Positions 1 through 6,933 of a DNA stretch of 17,201 nt are shown piece by piece (position 1 is the first letter of the stretch; each line of letters opens with the position of its first letter). The notes beneath the pieces are model-generated. The model saw only the letters and a program-made list of their open reading frames with translations, was not told the origin of the DNA and searched no databases. Origin of the DNA: an uncultured Lachnospiraceae bacterium (lineage in GTDB: Bacteria > Bacillota > Clostridia > Lachnospirales > Lachnospiraceae); the NCBI GenBank assembly GCA_902803015.1, contig CADCOL010000127.1:1-17201 (forward strand). The letters are read 5' to 3'. Both the position numbers and the translations under genes were made by a program.

Positions 1-248
1 ACCAGACCGCATTCTTTCAACACCTTCAGGTGGTGCGAAACGGCGGGGGACGATGTCCCGATCATAACCGCAAGATCCGTCACGCATTCTTCGCAGTGGC
101 AGAGAATCCAGTAGATCTGTACGCGTCTTGCATCGGAGAGCTTTTCAAACACTCCGGCAATCTGCTCGAAATCCCCGAATTGTTCGCTCTGTTTCATAAT
201 CTGGTCCAGATTGTGTGCGTGGTGGTGAGGAAGATCTGATGAATGCAT
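1..248 (-). CDS. ArsR/SmtB-family metal-responsive transcriptional repressor (C-terminus cut off by window edge)
   Basis: The reverse strand encodes 82 residues before the window edge. The start is ATG at 248-246 with an AAGGAGG ribosome binding site at 254-260. A winged-helix core is visible: KLSDARRVQIYWIL is the typical ArsR helix and SSPAVSHHLKVLKECGL is the recognition helix. The metal-site region reads CHCEECVTDLA (residues 50-60). It resembles the ELCVCDL box of ArsR/CadC, but the second Cys of that box is Thr57 and extra cysteines lie at 50 and 52. The N-terminus is histidine-rich (HHHAH, 8-12), which suggests thiophilic or borderline metal binding. It is divergent from the HMA protein and metal ATPase genes, so it is most likely their repressor, releasing DNA when Zn, Cd or Pb rises. 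The metal specificity is inference. The missing C-terminus prevents checking for an alpha-5 site. Confidence 0.88.
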   Translation of the reverse strand, partial: MHSSDLPHHHAHNLDQIMKQSEQFGDFEQIAGVFEKLSDARRVQIYWILCHCEECVTDLAVMIGTSSPAVSHHLKVLKECGL

Positions 249-297
249 TTGTACCTCCTTCTATCCCAAACGGAAATCATTTTAGCCCAAAAAGAAA

Positions 298-330
298 TGA
301 ATCGTTTCGATAGATTGAATCTGTTTGATA
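298..330. promoter_or_regulatory. Candidate ArsR operator: direct and inverted repeats
   Basis: TGAATCGTTTCGATA (298-312) and TGAATCTGTTTGATA (316-330) form an imperfect direct repeat, 12 of 15 identical and 18 bp apart. Two short palindromes are embedded: ATCG-TTT-CGAT (301-311) and AGATT-G-AATCT (312-322). The second overlaps the -35 element of the rightward promoter. Its position between a divergent ArsR-type repressor and its likely target makes it the best operator candidate. This is positional inference. Confidence 0.45.
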
Positions 331-343
331 TTATTAGTATACT
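315..343 (+). promoter_or_regulatory. Sigma-A-type promoter of the metal-efflux genes
   Basis: TTGAAT (315-320) and TATACT (338-343) are separated by 17 bp, close to the consensus. Transcription would start near 350, about 40 bases before the HMA gene. The -35 lies within the repeats proposed as the ArsR operator, so repressor binding would block polymerase. Confidence 0.65.
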
Positions 344-390
344 TCAATCATAAAGATTAAACAATCATTTAACTCAGGAGGAAAAAATAG

Positions 391-609
391 ATGAAAAAGA
401 CTTATGAAATCGAAGTGGATTGCGCAAACTGCGCCAACAAAATGGAAGACGCCACCAAGAAGACCGAGGGCGTTGCAGGCTGCACCGTAAATTTCATGAC
501 GCAGAAGATGATCGTGGAATTCGCGGAAGGTGCGGATGAAAAGAAAGTTATGAAACAGGTTTTGAAGAACTGCAAGAAAGTGGAAGATGACTGCGAAATT
601 TATCTGTAG
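391..609 (+). CDS. Free-standing heavy-metal-associated (HMA) domain protein, CopZ-like fold
   Basis: This is a 72-residue soluble protein that is a single HMA (ferredoxin-like, beta-alpha-beta-beta-alpha-beta) domain. The metal-binding CxxC is in VDCANCANKME (Cys11 and Cys14). The DCANCA form is typical of HMA domains attached to Zn/Cd/Pb P-type ATPases, rather than the MxCxxC of copper chaperones. The ribosome binding site AGGAGG is at 376-381. It lies 74 bases upstream of an ATPase that has no HMA domain of its own, so it probably acts in trans as the metal-delivery or regulatory domain of that pump. An alternative role is cytosolic metal buffering. The fold is clear; the metal is inferred from the neighbour. 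Confidence 0.88.
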   Translation: MKKTYEIEVDCANCANKMEDATKKTEGVAGCTVNFMTQKMIVEFAEGADEKKVMKQVLKNCKKVEDDCEIYL

Positions 610-683
610 AAGGATAAGTTTTAATGCGAAAGAAAATCGTGTTTGAAGCATCGCGAGATTCGACCGAAAGGAATCATTGAGTC

Positions 684-2627
684 GTGAACAGGAAACAGAA
701 AAAAGTCTTAATTCGAATAATAATTGCTGCCGTATTAATGATTGCGCTCCGTATCGCATATCATTTTCTCGGAGAAGATGTCTCGGATGCAAACGGAGCG
801 GTAGTAAAGGCGGCACTCGTTCATGAACCGGTATGGTTCATCCTTTATCTGATTCCTTACGGCATTATCGGTTATGATATCCTGAAAAAAGCGTTCAAGG
901 GAATTATCCGGGGTCAGGTGTTTGACGAGAATTTCCTGATGGCGGTTGCAACCATCGGAGCAATTGTGGTAGCGTTGGTTCAGAAAAACGGTGACTACAC
1001 CGAAGCCATTGCGGTAATGCTTTTCTATCAGATCGGCGAGCTTTTTCAGAGCATTGCGGTCGGAAAGAGCAGACGCAATATCTCAAAGCTTATGGATATC
1101 CGTCCGGATTATGCCAATATTGAAAGGGACGGAAGCCTTGAACAGGTGGATCCTTCGGAAGTCTCCGTCGGTACGGTGATTGTGGTTCAGCCCGGTGAGA
1201 AAATCCCCATCGACGGTATCGTAACCGAGGGAACTTCCTCCTTAAATACCGTGGCCTTAACGGGTGAGAGCCTTCCGAGAGATGTCAGAAGCGGAGACGA
1301 GGTAATTTCCGGTTCCATTAATCTTTCCGGTGTTTTGAAGGTTCAGACCACGAAGGAGTTCGGGGAGTCCACGGTTTCAAAGATCCTCGAACTTGTGGAG
1401 AATGCAAGCTCCCGCAAATCGAAATCCGAGGAGTTTATCTCCAAATTTGCAAGATTCTATACTCCGGCGGTTTGCTATTCCGCGTTGGCGCTGGCAATTT
1501 TGCCTCCTCTTTTCCAGATGCTTTTTATGCAGCGCGGAATCGAGGTATGGCCGGCATGGATTTACAGAGCCCTTACCTTCCTGGTCATCAGCTGCCCGTG
1601 TGCGCTGGTCATCAGTATCCCGTTAAGTTTTTTTGCGGGAATCGGAGGCGCCGGCAAAGAGGGGATTCTCATAAAAGGCTCCAATTATCTGGAAACCCTT
1701 TCCAAAGTAAAAACCGTTGTATTTGACAAAACCGGTACTTTAACCAAGGGTGTATTTGAAGTAACGGGTGTTCATCATAATCAGGTGGAGAACGAAAAAC
1801 TTTTGGAGTATGCGGCATTGGCGGAATGCGCGTCCTCCCACCCGATCAGCAAAAGTCTGCAGTCCGCCTACGGCAGGGAAATCAACCGTGATCGTGTTAA
1901 AGACATCGAGGAAATCAGCGGGGAGGGCATTACGGCCGTTGTAGACGGTGTACAGGTTGCCATCGGTAATCATAAAATGATGCATCGCCTGAACGTTCCG
2001 CATATCGACTGTCATTGTGTGGGAACCATCCTTCACATGGCACTGGACGGTAAATATGCCGGACACATCGTAATCTCCGATGTGGAAAAAGAATCCTCCA
2101 AAGAGGCAATCGGAAAACTTCGCAGTTCCGGAATCCGTAAAACCGTAATGCTGACCGGAGATGCATCGAAGGTTGCGGAAGGTGTGGCAGCAGATCTCGG
2201 AATCGACGAAGTGGTAAGCGAGCTTCTTCCGGCGGATAAGGTCGGTGAAGTGGAGAGAATTATCAAAGAAAACGAAGGCGGTAAGGTTGCCTTTGTCGGT
2301 GACGGAATCAATGATGCACCGGTTCTTACAAGAGCGGATATCGGTATCGCAATGGGAGCGATGGGTTCCGATGCGGCGATTGAGGCGGCGGACGTGGTTT
2401 TGATGGATGACGATCCCGTTAAAATCTCCAAAGCAATCCGGATTTCGCGCAAATGCCTGCGCATCGTATACGAGAACATCACCTTTGCACTTGTTATCAA
2501 ATTTGCGTGCCTTGTACTGGGAGCGCTCGGAATTGCGAATATGTGGCTGGCGATTTTTGCCGATGTCGGGGTCATGATTATTGCGGTCTTAAATGCAATC
2601 CGCGCCCTGCGCGTGCATAAGCTGTAG
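684..2627 (+). CDS. P1B-type heavy-metal-translocating ATPase, Zn/Cd/Pb (ZntA/CadA) class, without N-terminal HMA domain
   Basis: This 647-residue membrane pump exports divalent soft metals using ATP. The start is GTG at 684 with GAAAGGA at 666-672; no closer in-frame start has a better site. Visible motifs are the actuator TGES (193-196), the transmembrane CPC (Cys304, Cys306), the phosphorylation site DKTGTLT (Asp348), the P1B-specific SSHP (His386-Pro387) and the hinge GDGINDAP (539-546). About eight transmembrane segments are seen: two before and two within the first 130 residues, a pair flanking residues 260-325, and two at the C-terminus. Lys606 in the penultimate helix and Asp627 in FADVGV match the conserved ZntA Lys/Asp pair, which places it in the Zn/Cd/Pb subgroup rather than the copper subgroup. 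The first helix begins at about residue 8, so there is no metal-binding domain; the preceding gene appears to supply it. An ArsR-type repressor is divergent. Confidence 0.93.
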   Translation: MNRKQKKVLIRIIIAAVLMIALRIAYHFLGEDVSDANGAVVKAALVHEPVWFILYLIPYGIIGYDILKKAFKGIIRGQVFDENFLMAVATIGAIVVALVQKNGDYTEAIAVMLFYQIGELFQSIAVGKSRRNISKLMDIRPDYANIERDGSLEQVDPSEVSVGTVIVVQPGEKIPIDGIVTEGTSSLNTVALTGESLPRDVRSGDEVISGSINLSGVLKVQTTKEFGESTVSKILELVENASSRKSKSEEFISKFARFYTPAVCYSALALAILPPLFQMLFMQRGIEVWPAWIYRALTFLVISCPCALVISIPLSFFAGIGGAGKEGILIKGSNYLETLSKVKTVVFDKTGTLTKGVFEVTGVHHNQVENEKLLEYAALAECASSHPISKSLQSAYGREINRDRVKDIEEISGEGITAVVDGVQVAIGNHKMMHRLNVPHIDCHCVGTILHMALDGKYAGHIVISDVEKESSKEAIGKLRSSGIRKTVMLTGDASKVAEGVAADLGIDEVVSELLPADKVGEVERIIKENEGGKVAFVGDGINDAPVLTRADIGIAMGAMGSDAAIEAADVVLMDDDPVKISKAIRISRKCLRIVYENITFALVIKFACLVLGALGIANMWLAIFADVGVMIIAVLNAIRALRVHKL

Positions 2628-2670
2628 GAAACATTCCCCAAAAGGCAGAAAAACAAAGAATAAACGAATC

Positions 2671-2731
2671 AAGTCTGTGCGGTTGTGCTATAATATCCCT
2701 TAGTGGGAGAGCACTTCCCGCAGACTTTTTT
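2671..2731 (+). terminator. Long imperfect hairpin with T-run, probable intrinsic terminator of the metal-ATPase unit
   Basis: AAGTCTG (2671-2677) pairs with CAGACTT (2721-2727). Inside, CGG/CCG, GTGCT/AGCAC (2685-2689 with 2710-2714) and TCCC/GGGA (2696-2699 with 2705-2708) continue the stem, with small bulges and a TTAGT loop. Ts at 2726-2731 follow. It sits in the 120-base gap after the ATPase stop codon. A promoter -10 hexamer lies inside the same hairpin (see separate entry). Confidence 0.6.
2686..2694 (+). promoter_or_regulatory. Extended -10 promoter for the phasin/ubiB unit
   Basis: TGCTATAAT is a perfect TATAAT hexamer with an upstream TGn extension. There is no convincing -35 hexamer at 16-18 bp (best is GAATCA at 2666-2671). 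The extended -10 could compensate. Initiation near 2701 would give a leader of about 47 bases. Confidence 0.5.
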
Positions 2732-2747
2732 AAATCGGGGTGAGGGT

Positions 2748-3173
2748 ATGAAAACTCTAAAAGACATTTCGAAAGATCTGATTCTTGCCGGCCTCGGAAC
2801 CGTGGACCAGCAAAACGAGGAAATCAAGGATTTGCTTAAAAAGGGCAGTGAGGTTTTCGGAATCGGCGAAGTCGATAACGAAGAACTGACATATAACGGA
2901 AACCGAGCCGAAATGCAGGCAAAACGCGAAGCGAAGGCAAGGGAAGATTCCACCTATTATCTGGGACACGGCGCAAGTGTTTCCGTTAACCGCATGAAAG
3001 ACGAAGACGGAAACATTACCGAACGCAGTCTTTCGTTCGAAAAAAGACCGGACGAAAACCCGAAGGAAATCGAAATCGAATTCTTCCGCGGAGAGGATCC
3101 GCTGAAAGAAACCGAAGATACAGATGCAAAGAAAGAAGGTAGTGATGGTGAGCAGACTGGAAATGAAGTTTAA
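2748..3173 (+). CDS. Phasin-like (COG3937-type) coiled-coil protein
   Basis: This is a 141-residue hydrophilic, highly charged protein with no signal peptide or membrane segment. The N-terminal part (LILAGLGTVDQQNEEIKDLL, residues 10-29) resembles the amphipathic helix of the small phasin-like proteins of Clostridia (LAGLGAV..KEK..ELVDELVKKGE pattern). The rest is acidic and Lys/Glu-rich. I chose ATG 2748, behind a GGGGTGAGGG stretch, over an in-frame GTG at 2703 that lies inside the terminator hairpin and has no ribosome binding site. It overlaps the UbiB-type gene by 29 bases, which suggests translational coupling. Its function is unknown. In polyhydroxybutyrate producers phasins coat granules, but nothing here indicates such a pathway, so a partner role with UbiB is only inference. 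Confidence 0.7.
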   Translation: MKTLKDISKDLILAGLGTVDQQNEEIKDLLKKGSEVFGIGEVDNEELTYNGNRAEMQAKREAKAREDSTYYLGHGASVSVNRMKDEDGNITERSLSFEKRPDENPKEIEIEFFRGEDPLKETEDTDAKKEGSDGEQTGNEV

Positions 3174-4764
3174 AAGCATTCCGAAAGAGATGTTTGATGA
3201 AACCAAACGTCTCGAAGAGATTGCCGGAGTCATCCGTAAACACAATCTGGTAAAGAACGGTCTGACACCCGAGAGCCTGCGTCACGTACTCGAAGACCTG
3301 GGACCGACTTTTATCAAAATCGGACAGATTATGTCCTCGCGTACGGATGTGCTTCCGAGGGAATACTGCGAGGAACTCGAAAAACTCCGTGCAGATGTAA
3401 AACCGCTTGAAATCGATGTGATTAAAAAAGAAATCGAGAATGAACTGGGCAGACCTGTTTCGGAGCTTTTTCAGTCCATTGATGAAAAACCTTTAGGCAG
3501 CGCATCCATTGCACAGGTTCATGCAGCCATTCTTCCGGACGGTCAGAAGGTGGTCATCAAGGTGCAGCGCCCGTACGTGGCGGATATGATGATGAAGGAT
3601 TTTGCCCTTCTTACAAAGGCCGCAAAGATGGCAAAAATCTCTCCCGTAAACCAGACCGTGGATTTTGACATGGTGGTGCAGGAGTTAAAGCAGGTTTCCA
3701 TTAACGAACTGGATTTCAGAATCGAGGCGGAAACCACGATGGAATTCGAGGACAATATGAAGGATATTAAGTATGTGACCTGTCCGCAGATTATCCCCGA
3801 ATATACGACGCAGCGTGTTATGACCATGAGCTTTATCGACGGTTTCTCCATCGGAAACCTGAATAAACTCGAGGAAGAAGGATATGACCGGAAAGAAGTT
3901 GCCACCAAGCTTGTAAACAACTTCTTAAAGCAGGTTCTGGACGACGGACTCTTCCATGCGGACCCGCATCAGGGCAATCTGGAAATCCTGGACGGTAAAA
4001 TCGTCTGGCTCGACTGGGGCATGGTGGGAAGATTTGCCAAGAAAGAGCAGAATATCCTGAAGATGGCCGTTACCGCAGTGGTTCAAAAAGACGTGAACTT
4101 AATGAAGAATGCGGTGCTTTCTCTGGGCAAACCGAAACGTCCGATCAACCATCCGGAACTGTTTAACGATATCGACGGAGTTATGGAGCGCTATTGTTCC
4201 ATGAATTTGGAAGATATGAACATCGGCGAACTGCTGGGAGAGGTTGTGGAGCTTGCCGCCAATCACGGAATTGCGCTACCGCAGGGATTCTCCATGTTGG
4301 TTCGTGCGCTGGTTACCATCGAAGGCGTCGTGGCCAAACTGAATGTGGATGTGAACATGGCGCAGTTATTCTCCGGCAAAGTCATGCATGATATGCTGGA
4401 CGAATTCGACTTAAAGCAGGAAATGCTCGGGGATACCAAGGCATTGTACGAATCCGCCAAGAAGTCGCTTACCATTCCGTCCCTTTCCGCGGATTTAATG
4501 AAATCCGTCATCAAAGGTCAGACCAAAGTGAATGTGGAACCGGTCGGATTCGATTCGCTGATGCGTCGCGTGGAAATCATGGTCGGAGATTTGATTCTCT
4601 GCATCATTATGGCATCCACGATTATCAGTTCCAGCTTAATCTGCACAACGGACATGCAGCCGAAGGTGCTTGAGATCCCGATTCTCGGATTCGCCGGTTA
4701 TCTGGCGGCATTCGGAATGGGAATCTACTTAATTGTTACGATTCACAAAAGAAGGAAAAAATAG
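3145..4764 (+). CDS. UbiB/AarF/ABC1 (ADCK-like) atypical kinase family protein
   Basis: This 539-residue protein of the UbiB protein-kinase-like family contains a diagnostic KxGQ motif (Lys58, Gly60, Gln61 in FIKIGQIMSSR). It also has the Ala/Ser-rich loop GSASIAQVH that replaces the glycine loop, VIK (Lys139), NELDFRIEA, the catalytic loop HADPHQGN (His271, Asp273) and a DFG equivalent DWG (Asp290). Two C-terminal hydrophobic helices (about 483-500 and 513-532) ending in HKRRKK would anchor it in the membrane, as in bacterial UbiB. The start at ATG 3145 is preferred because AGAAGG ends five bases upstream; an in-frame ATG lies at 3124. In respiring bacteria UbiB supports ubiquinone biosynthesis. 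No quinone gene is nearby, so here it probably has a lipid- or membrane-related ATPase role. The substrate is unknown. Confidence 0.9.
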   Translation: MVSRLEMKFKSIPKEMFDETKRLEEIAGVIRKHNLVKNGLTPESLRHVLEDLGPTFIKIGQIMSSRTDVLPREYCEELEKLRADVKPLEIDVIKKEIENELGRPVSELFQSIDEKPLGSASIAQVHAAILPDGQKVVIKVQRPYVADMMMKDFALLTKAAKMAKISPVNQTVDFDMVVQELKQVSINELDFRIEAETTMEFEDNMKDIKYVTCPQIIPEYTTQRVMTMSFIDGFSIGNLNKLEEEGYDRKEVATKLVNNFLKQVLDDGLFHADPHQGNLEILDGKIVWLDWGMVGRFAKKEQNILKMAVTAVVQKDVNLMKNAVLSLGKPKRPINHPELFNDIDGVMERYCSMNLEDMNIGELLGEVVELAANHGIALPQGFSMLVRALVTIEGVVAKLNVDVNMAQLFSGKVMHDMLDEFDLKQEMLGDTKALYESAKKSLTIPSLSADLMKSVIKGQTKVNVEPVGFDSLMRRVEIMVGDLILCIIMASTIISSSLICTTDMQPKVLEIPILGFAGYLAAFGMGIYLIVTIHKRRKK

Positions 4765-4770
4765 TTTTAT

Positions 4771-5862
4771 ATGAGTAAAGTTGTAGTCGGTCTCTCCGGA
4801 GGAGTGGACAGTGCCGTAACTGCATATCTGTTGAAAGAAGCGGGCTATGACGTGGTCGGAGTTACCTTAAGAACATGGGTCGATTCCGAGACGGAAGTCA
4901 GCAAATGCTGCGAAATGGAGGATGCGAGAAGAATCTCCATGAAGCTCGGGATTCCTTACCACATTCAGAATGTAGGGAAGGATTTTTGCAGGTATGTCAC
5001 CACACCGTTTGTGGAAGACTATATTAACGGAAAAACACCGAGTCCCTGCGTGGGCTGTAACCGTTACGTCAAATTCGAGGGAATGCTTTATGTTGCCAAT
5101 CTTTTAGGTGCGGAATATATTGCAACCGGACATTACGCAAAGCCGGTCAGACTGCCGAACGGACGTTATACGGTCATGCATACTGCAACGCAAAAGGACC
5201 AGACTTATATGCTGTATAAACTGACGCAGGAGCAGCTTTCACGTTCGCTGATGCCGCTTGCGGATTACACCAAGGAAGATGTGAGGCAGATTGCGAGAGA
5301 TGCCGGTATCCCGGTAGCGGATAAATCCGATTCCCAGGAGCTTTGTTTCGTGGAAGACGGATGCTATCCGGAATATGTTACGCAGCGTGCAAAGGAAGTG
5401 TTTGCGGATTCGTACGACCGGATTGCCGCGCGCCTGAGCGCGGGACATTTCGTGGATACGCAGGGAAATGTTCTCGGAGAACACAAAGGAATCATTCATT
5501 ACACCATCGGTCAGAGAAAGGGCCTGGGCCTTGCCTTCGGCCATCCGGTATATGTAAAGGAAATCCGCCCCGAAACGAACGAGGTGGTTTTAAGCGAAGA
5601 AGAGGAGCTTTTTACGAAGAAAGTTATTTGTACGGATTTAAACTTCCTAAGCATTCCCGACCTTCCGGCAGGGGAAGAATTTCCCGCAAAAGTTAAAATC
5701 CGTTATCGTCACGGAGGTGAAAAGGCCGTCCTTCAAAGGCTTGAGGACGGGAATCTTAAGATTCTGTTCGAAGAACCCGTCCGGGCTTCCACTCCGGGAC
5801 AGTCGGCGGTATTCTATGACGAAGAAGGATATGTAATCGGGGGAGGAGTTATTGTTGAGTAA
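4771..5862 (+). CDS. mnmA: tRNA-specific 2-thiouridylase MnmA
   Basis: This 363-residue cytoplasmic enzyme performs ATP-dependent 2-thiolation of the wobble uridine (U34) of tRNA Lys, Glu and Gln. The N-terminal PP-loop is GLSGGVDSAV (Ser9 to Ser14). The catalytic cysteine pair is Cys96 in CVGCNRYVKF and Cys192 in SQELCF, which align with the LCN and ICF cysteines of well-studied MnmA proteins. Cys93 adds a CxxC arrangement. Other family blocks are ATGHYAK, KDQTYML, HYTIGQRKGLG and the C-terminal barrel ending TPGQSAVFYDEEGYVIGGG. The length is normal. It starts six bases after the upstream stop with GAAGGA 14 bases before ATG, and its 3' end overlaps the HAD gene. The sulfur donor (a cysteine desulfurase relay) is not in the window. 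Confidence 0.96.
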   Translation: MSKVVVGLSGGVDSAVTAYLLKEAGYDVVGVTLRTWVDSETEVSKCCEMEDARRISMKLGIPYHIQNVGKDFCRYVTTPFVEDYINGKTPSPCVGCNRYVKFEGMLYVANLLGAEYIATGHYAKPVRLPNGRYTVMHTATQKDQTYMLYKLTQEQLSRSLMPLADYTKEDVRQIARDAGIPVADKSDSQELCFVEDGCYPEYVTQRAKEVFADSYDRIAARLSAGHFVDTQGNVLGEHKGIIHYTIGQRKGLGLAFGHPVYVKEIRPETNEVVLSEEEELFTKKVICTDLNFLSIPDLPAGEEFPAKVKIRYRHGGEKAVLQRLEDGNLKILFEEPVRASTPGQSAVFYDEEGYVIGGGVIVE

Positions 5863-6667
5863 ATTCAGAATGGTTGCCGTCGATATGGACGGAACCCTGT
5901 TAAGAAGCGATAAAACCCTGCATCCGGATACCATCCGTGACATAGCCGCCGCATCCGAAAAAGGCGTGGAAGTCGTGTACTGTTCCGGCAGGGCGGTATG
6001 CGAGGTAAAACCATACCTTGAAGAACTCCCGACCGTTCGGTACGGAATCTGCTGCAGCGGTTCGGTGGTTTATGATTTTAAAGAAGACAAAACCATGTTC
6101 AGCAGGGAGATTGCTTCGAAATATGCGGTCAGCATCTGCGAGGTGGCAAAAAAGTTTGACGGCATGGCACATTTTCTCGCAGTCGGTTCGACCGTGAATA
6201 AAGATCAGGTCACCCGGATGGCGGATTATAACATGGGAGTATACCAGCCGTTGTTTCTGCGTATCGCGAAACATGTGGAAGATATGGGAGAGGAAGCCGC
6301 TGGAAGGATTTCCATTCCGAAGGTAAATATCTATTTTCGATCCAATGCGGACCGGGGGGCAGCCTATGAAGAACTGAAGGACCTTCCGCTTATGTTTGCA
6401 ACGGTCGGAGATACGGTGCTTGAGATGACGGCACCGGGAATCAGCAAGGCATTCGGTCTGGAAGTTCTGACAAACAGACTGGGAATCTCGCTGAAAGAAG
6501 TAATCGGCATCGGGGATTCCGACAATGACAGGGAAATGCTAAAGGTAGTCGGATATCCGGTAGCGATGGGGAATGCGGAACCGGAGATTCTTGCAATGAG
6601 TAAAATGGTAACGGCGGATAACGATCATAACGGAGTAGGGGAGGCAATCGGAAAATTATGCGATTAA
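5855..6667 (+). CDS. Cof-type HAD-IIB family phosphatase
   Basis: This 270-residue soluble HAD hydrolase has motif I DMDGTLL (Asp10 nucleophile, Asp12), motif II CSGR (Ser44), a probable motif III lysine in GISKAFGLEVL, and motif IV GIGDSDND (Asp221, Asp225) followed by VAMGNA. The large cap between motifs II and III is typical of the Cof/IIB class, which dephosphorylates sugar phosphates, flavin precursors or other small phosphates. The exact substrate cannot be read from sequence. The start is a rare TTG: GGGAGGAG at 5841-5848 is well spaced from TTG 5855, while the first ATG (5870) is too far. A second TTG at 5852 is possible. It overlaps the mnmA stop by eight bases and so is translationally coupled. 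Confidence 0.9.
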   Translation: MSKFRMVAVDMDGTLLRSDKTLHPDTIRDIAAASEKGVEVVYCSGRAVCEVKPYLEELPTVRYGICCSGSVVYDFKEDKTMFSREIASKYAVSICEVAKKFDGMAHFLAVGSTVNKDQVTRMADYNMGVYQPLFLRIAKHVEDMGEEAAGRISIPKVNIYFRSNADRGAAYEELKDLPLMFATVGDTVLEMTAPGISKAFGLEVLTNRLGISLKEVIGIGDSDNDREMLKVVGYPVAMGNAEPEILAMSKMVTADNDHNGVGEAIGKLCD

Positions 6668-6861
6668 ACGAGAATATGACCATCGGCGAACTGCTGGATG
6701 CGGTTCCCGATGCAAAGGACATCCTGCAATCCATGGGAATGCATTGCAGTACCTGTGCGATGGGACGCAGGGAAACACTGGCACAGGCTGCCGAAGTGCA
6801 CGGAATGGATGTGGACGATTTACTTGAGGATTTAAAAGGATTCATTGAAAGCTGCTCATAA
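6658..6861 (+). CDS. DUF1858 domain protein (hybrid-cluster-protein-associated redox disulfide domain)
   Basis: This is a 67-residue protein. MTIGELLDAVPDAKDILQSMG followed by MHCSTCAMG and LAQAAEVHGMDVDDLLEDL matches the DUF1858 family: a small helical domain with one CxxC pair (Cys22 and Cys25) assigned a redox or disulfide role. The ATG at 6658 overlaps the HAD stop by 10 bases, with GGGGAGG at 6638-6644. A second in-frame ATG at 6676 would start directly at the conserved domain. Family members occur alone or fused to redox and nitrogen- or sulfur-metabolism proteins. The partner here is unknown. The 3' end of the gene forms the left arm of the terminator. Confidence 0.85.
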   Translation: MRLNENMTIGELLDAVPDAKDILQSMGMHCSTCAMGRRETLAQAAEVHGMDVDDLLEDLKGFIESCS

Positions 6862-6874
6862 CGGGCAGCTTTTT
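6848..6874 (+). terminator. Intrinsic terminator overlapping the 3' end of the DUF1858 gene
   Basis: AAAGCTGC (6848-6855) pairs with GCAGCTTT (6865-6872), an 8-bp stem with a 9-base loop, followed by TTTTT. The left arm is coding sequence and the stop codon lies in the loop. It probably ends the transcript that begins near 2701 or within that unit. Confidence 0.8.
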
Positions 6875-6904
6875 ACATGTTTTTAAAAATTGTAAAAAAA
6901 GATG

Positions 6905-6933
6905 TTGACAGGTTTCTTACATGGTGTTACATT
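6905..6933 (+). promoter_or_regulatory. Sigma-A-type promoter of the PadR-DUF1700-DUF4097 operon
   Basis: TTGACA (6905-6910) is a perfect -35, followed by 17 bp and TACATT (6928-6933). Transcription should start near 6940, leaving a leader of about 140 bases. TACAT (6928-6932) and ATGTA (6945-6949) form an inverted repeat across the -10 and start site. That resembles the ATGT/ACAT half-sites bound by many PadR proteins, although the spacing (12) differs from the usual 8. Confidence 0.7.

Noticed and set aside
334..816. 160-codon reverse-strand ORF over the HMA gene and ATPase start
   Set aside because: It is antisense to two clearly functional genes, has no recognisable domain or ribosome binding site, and has the composition expected of a complementary-frame shadow.
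2703..2747. N-terminal extension of the phasin-like protein from GTG 2703
   Set aside because: It begins inside the terminator hairpin, has no ribosome binding site, and the expected transcription start is almost at the same position. ATG 2748 fits the family N-terminus.
3124..3144. ATG 3124 as the UbiB start
   Set aside because: There is no good ribosome binding site before it, while AGAAGG is optimally placed for ATG 3145. The difference is seven residues and cannot be fully excluded.
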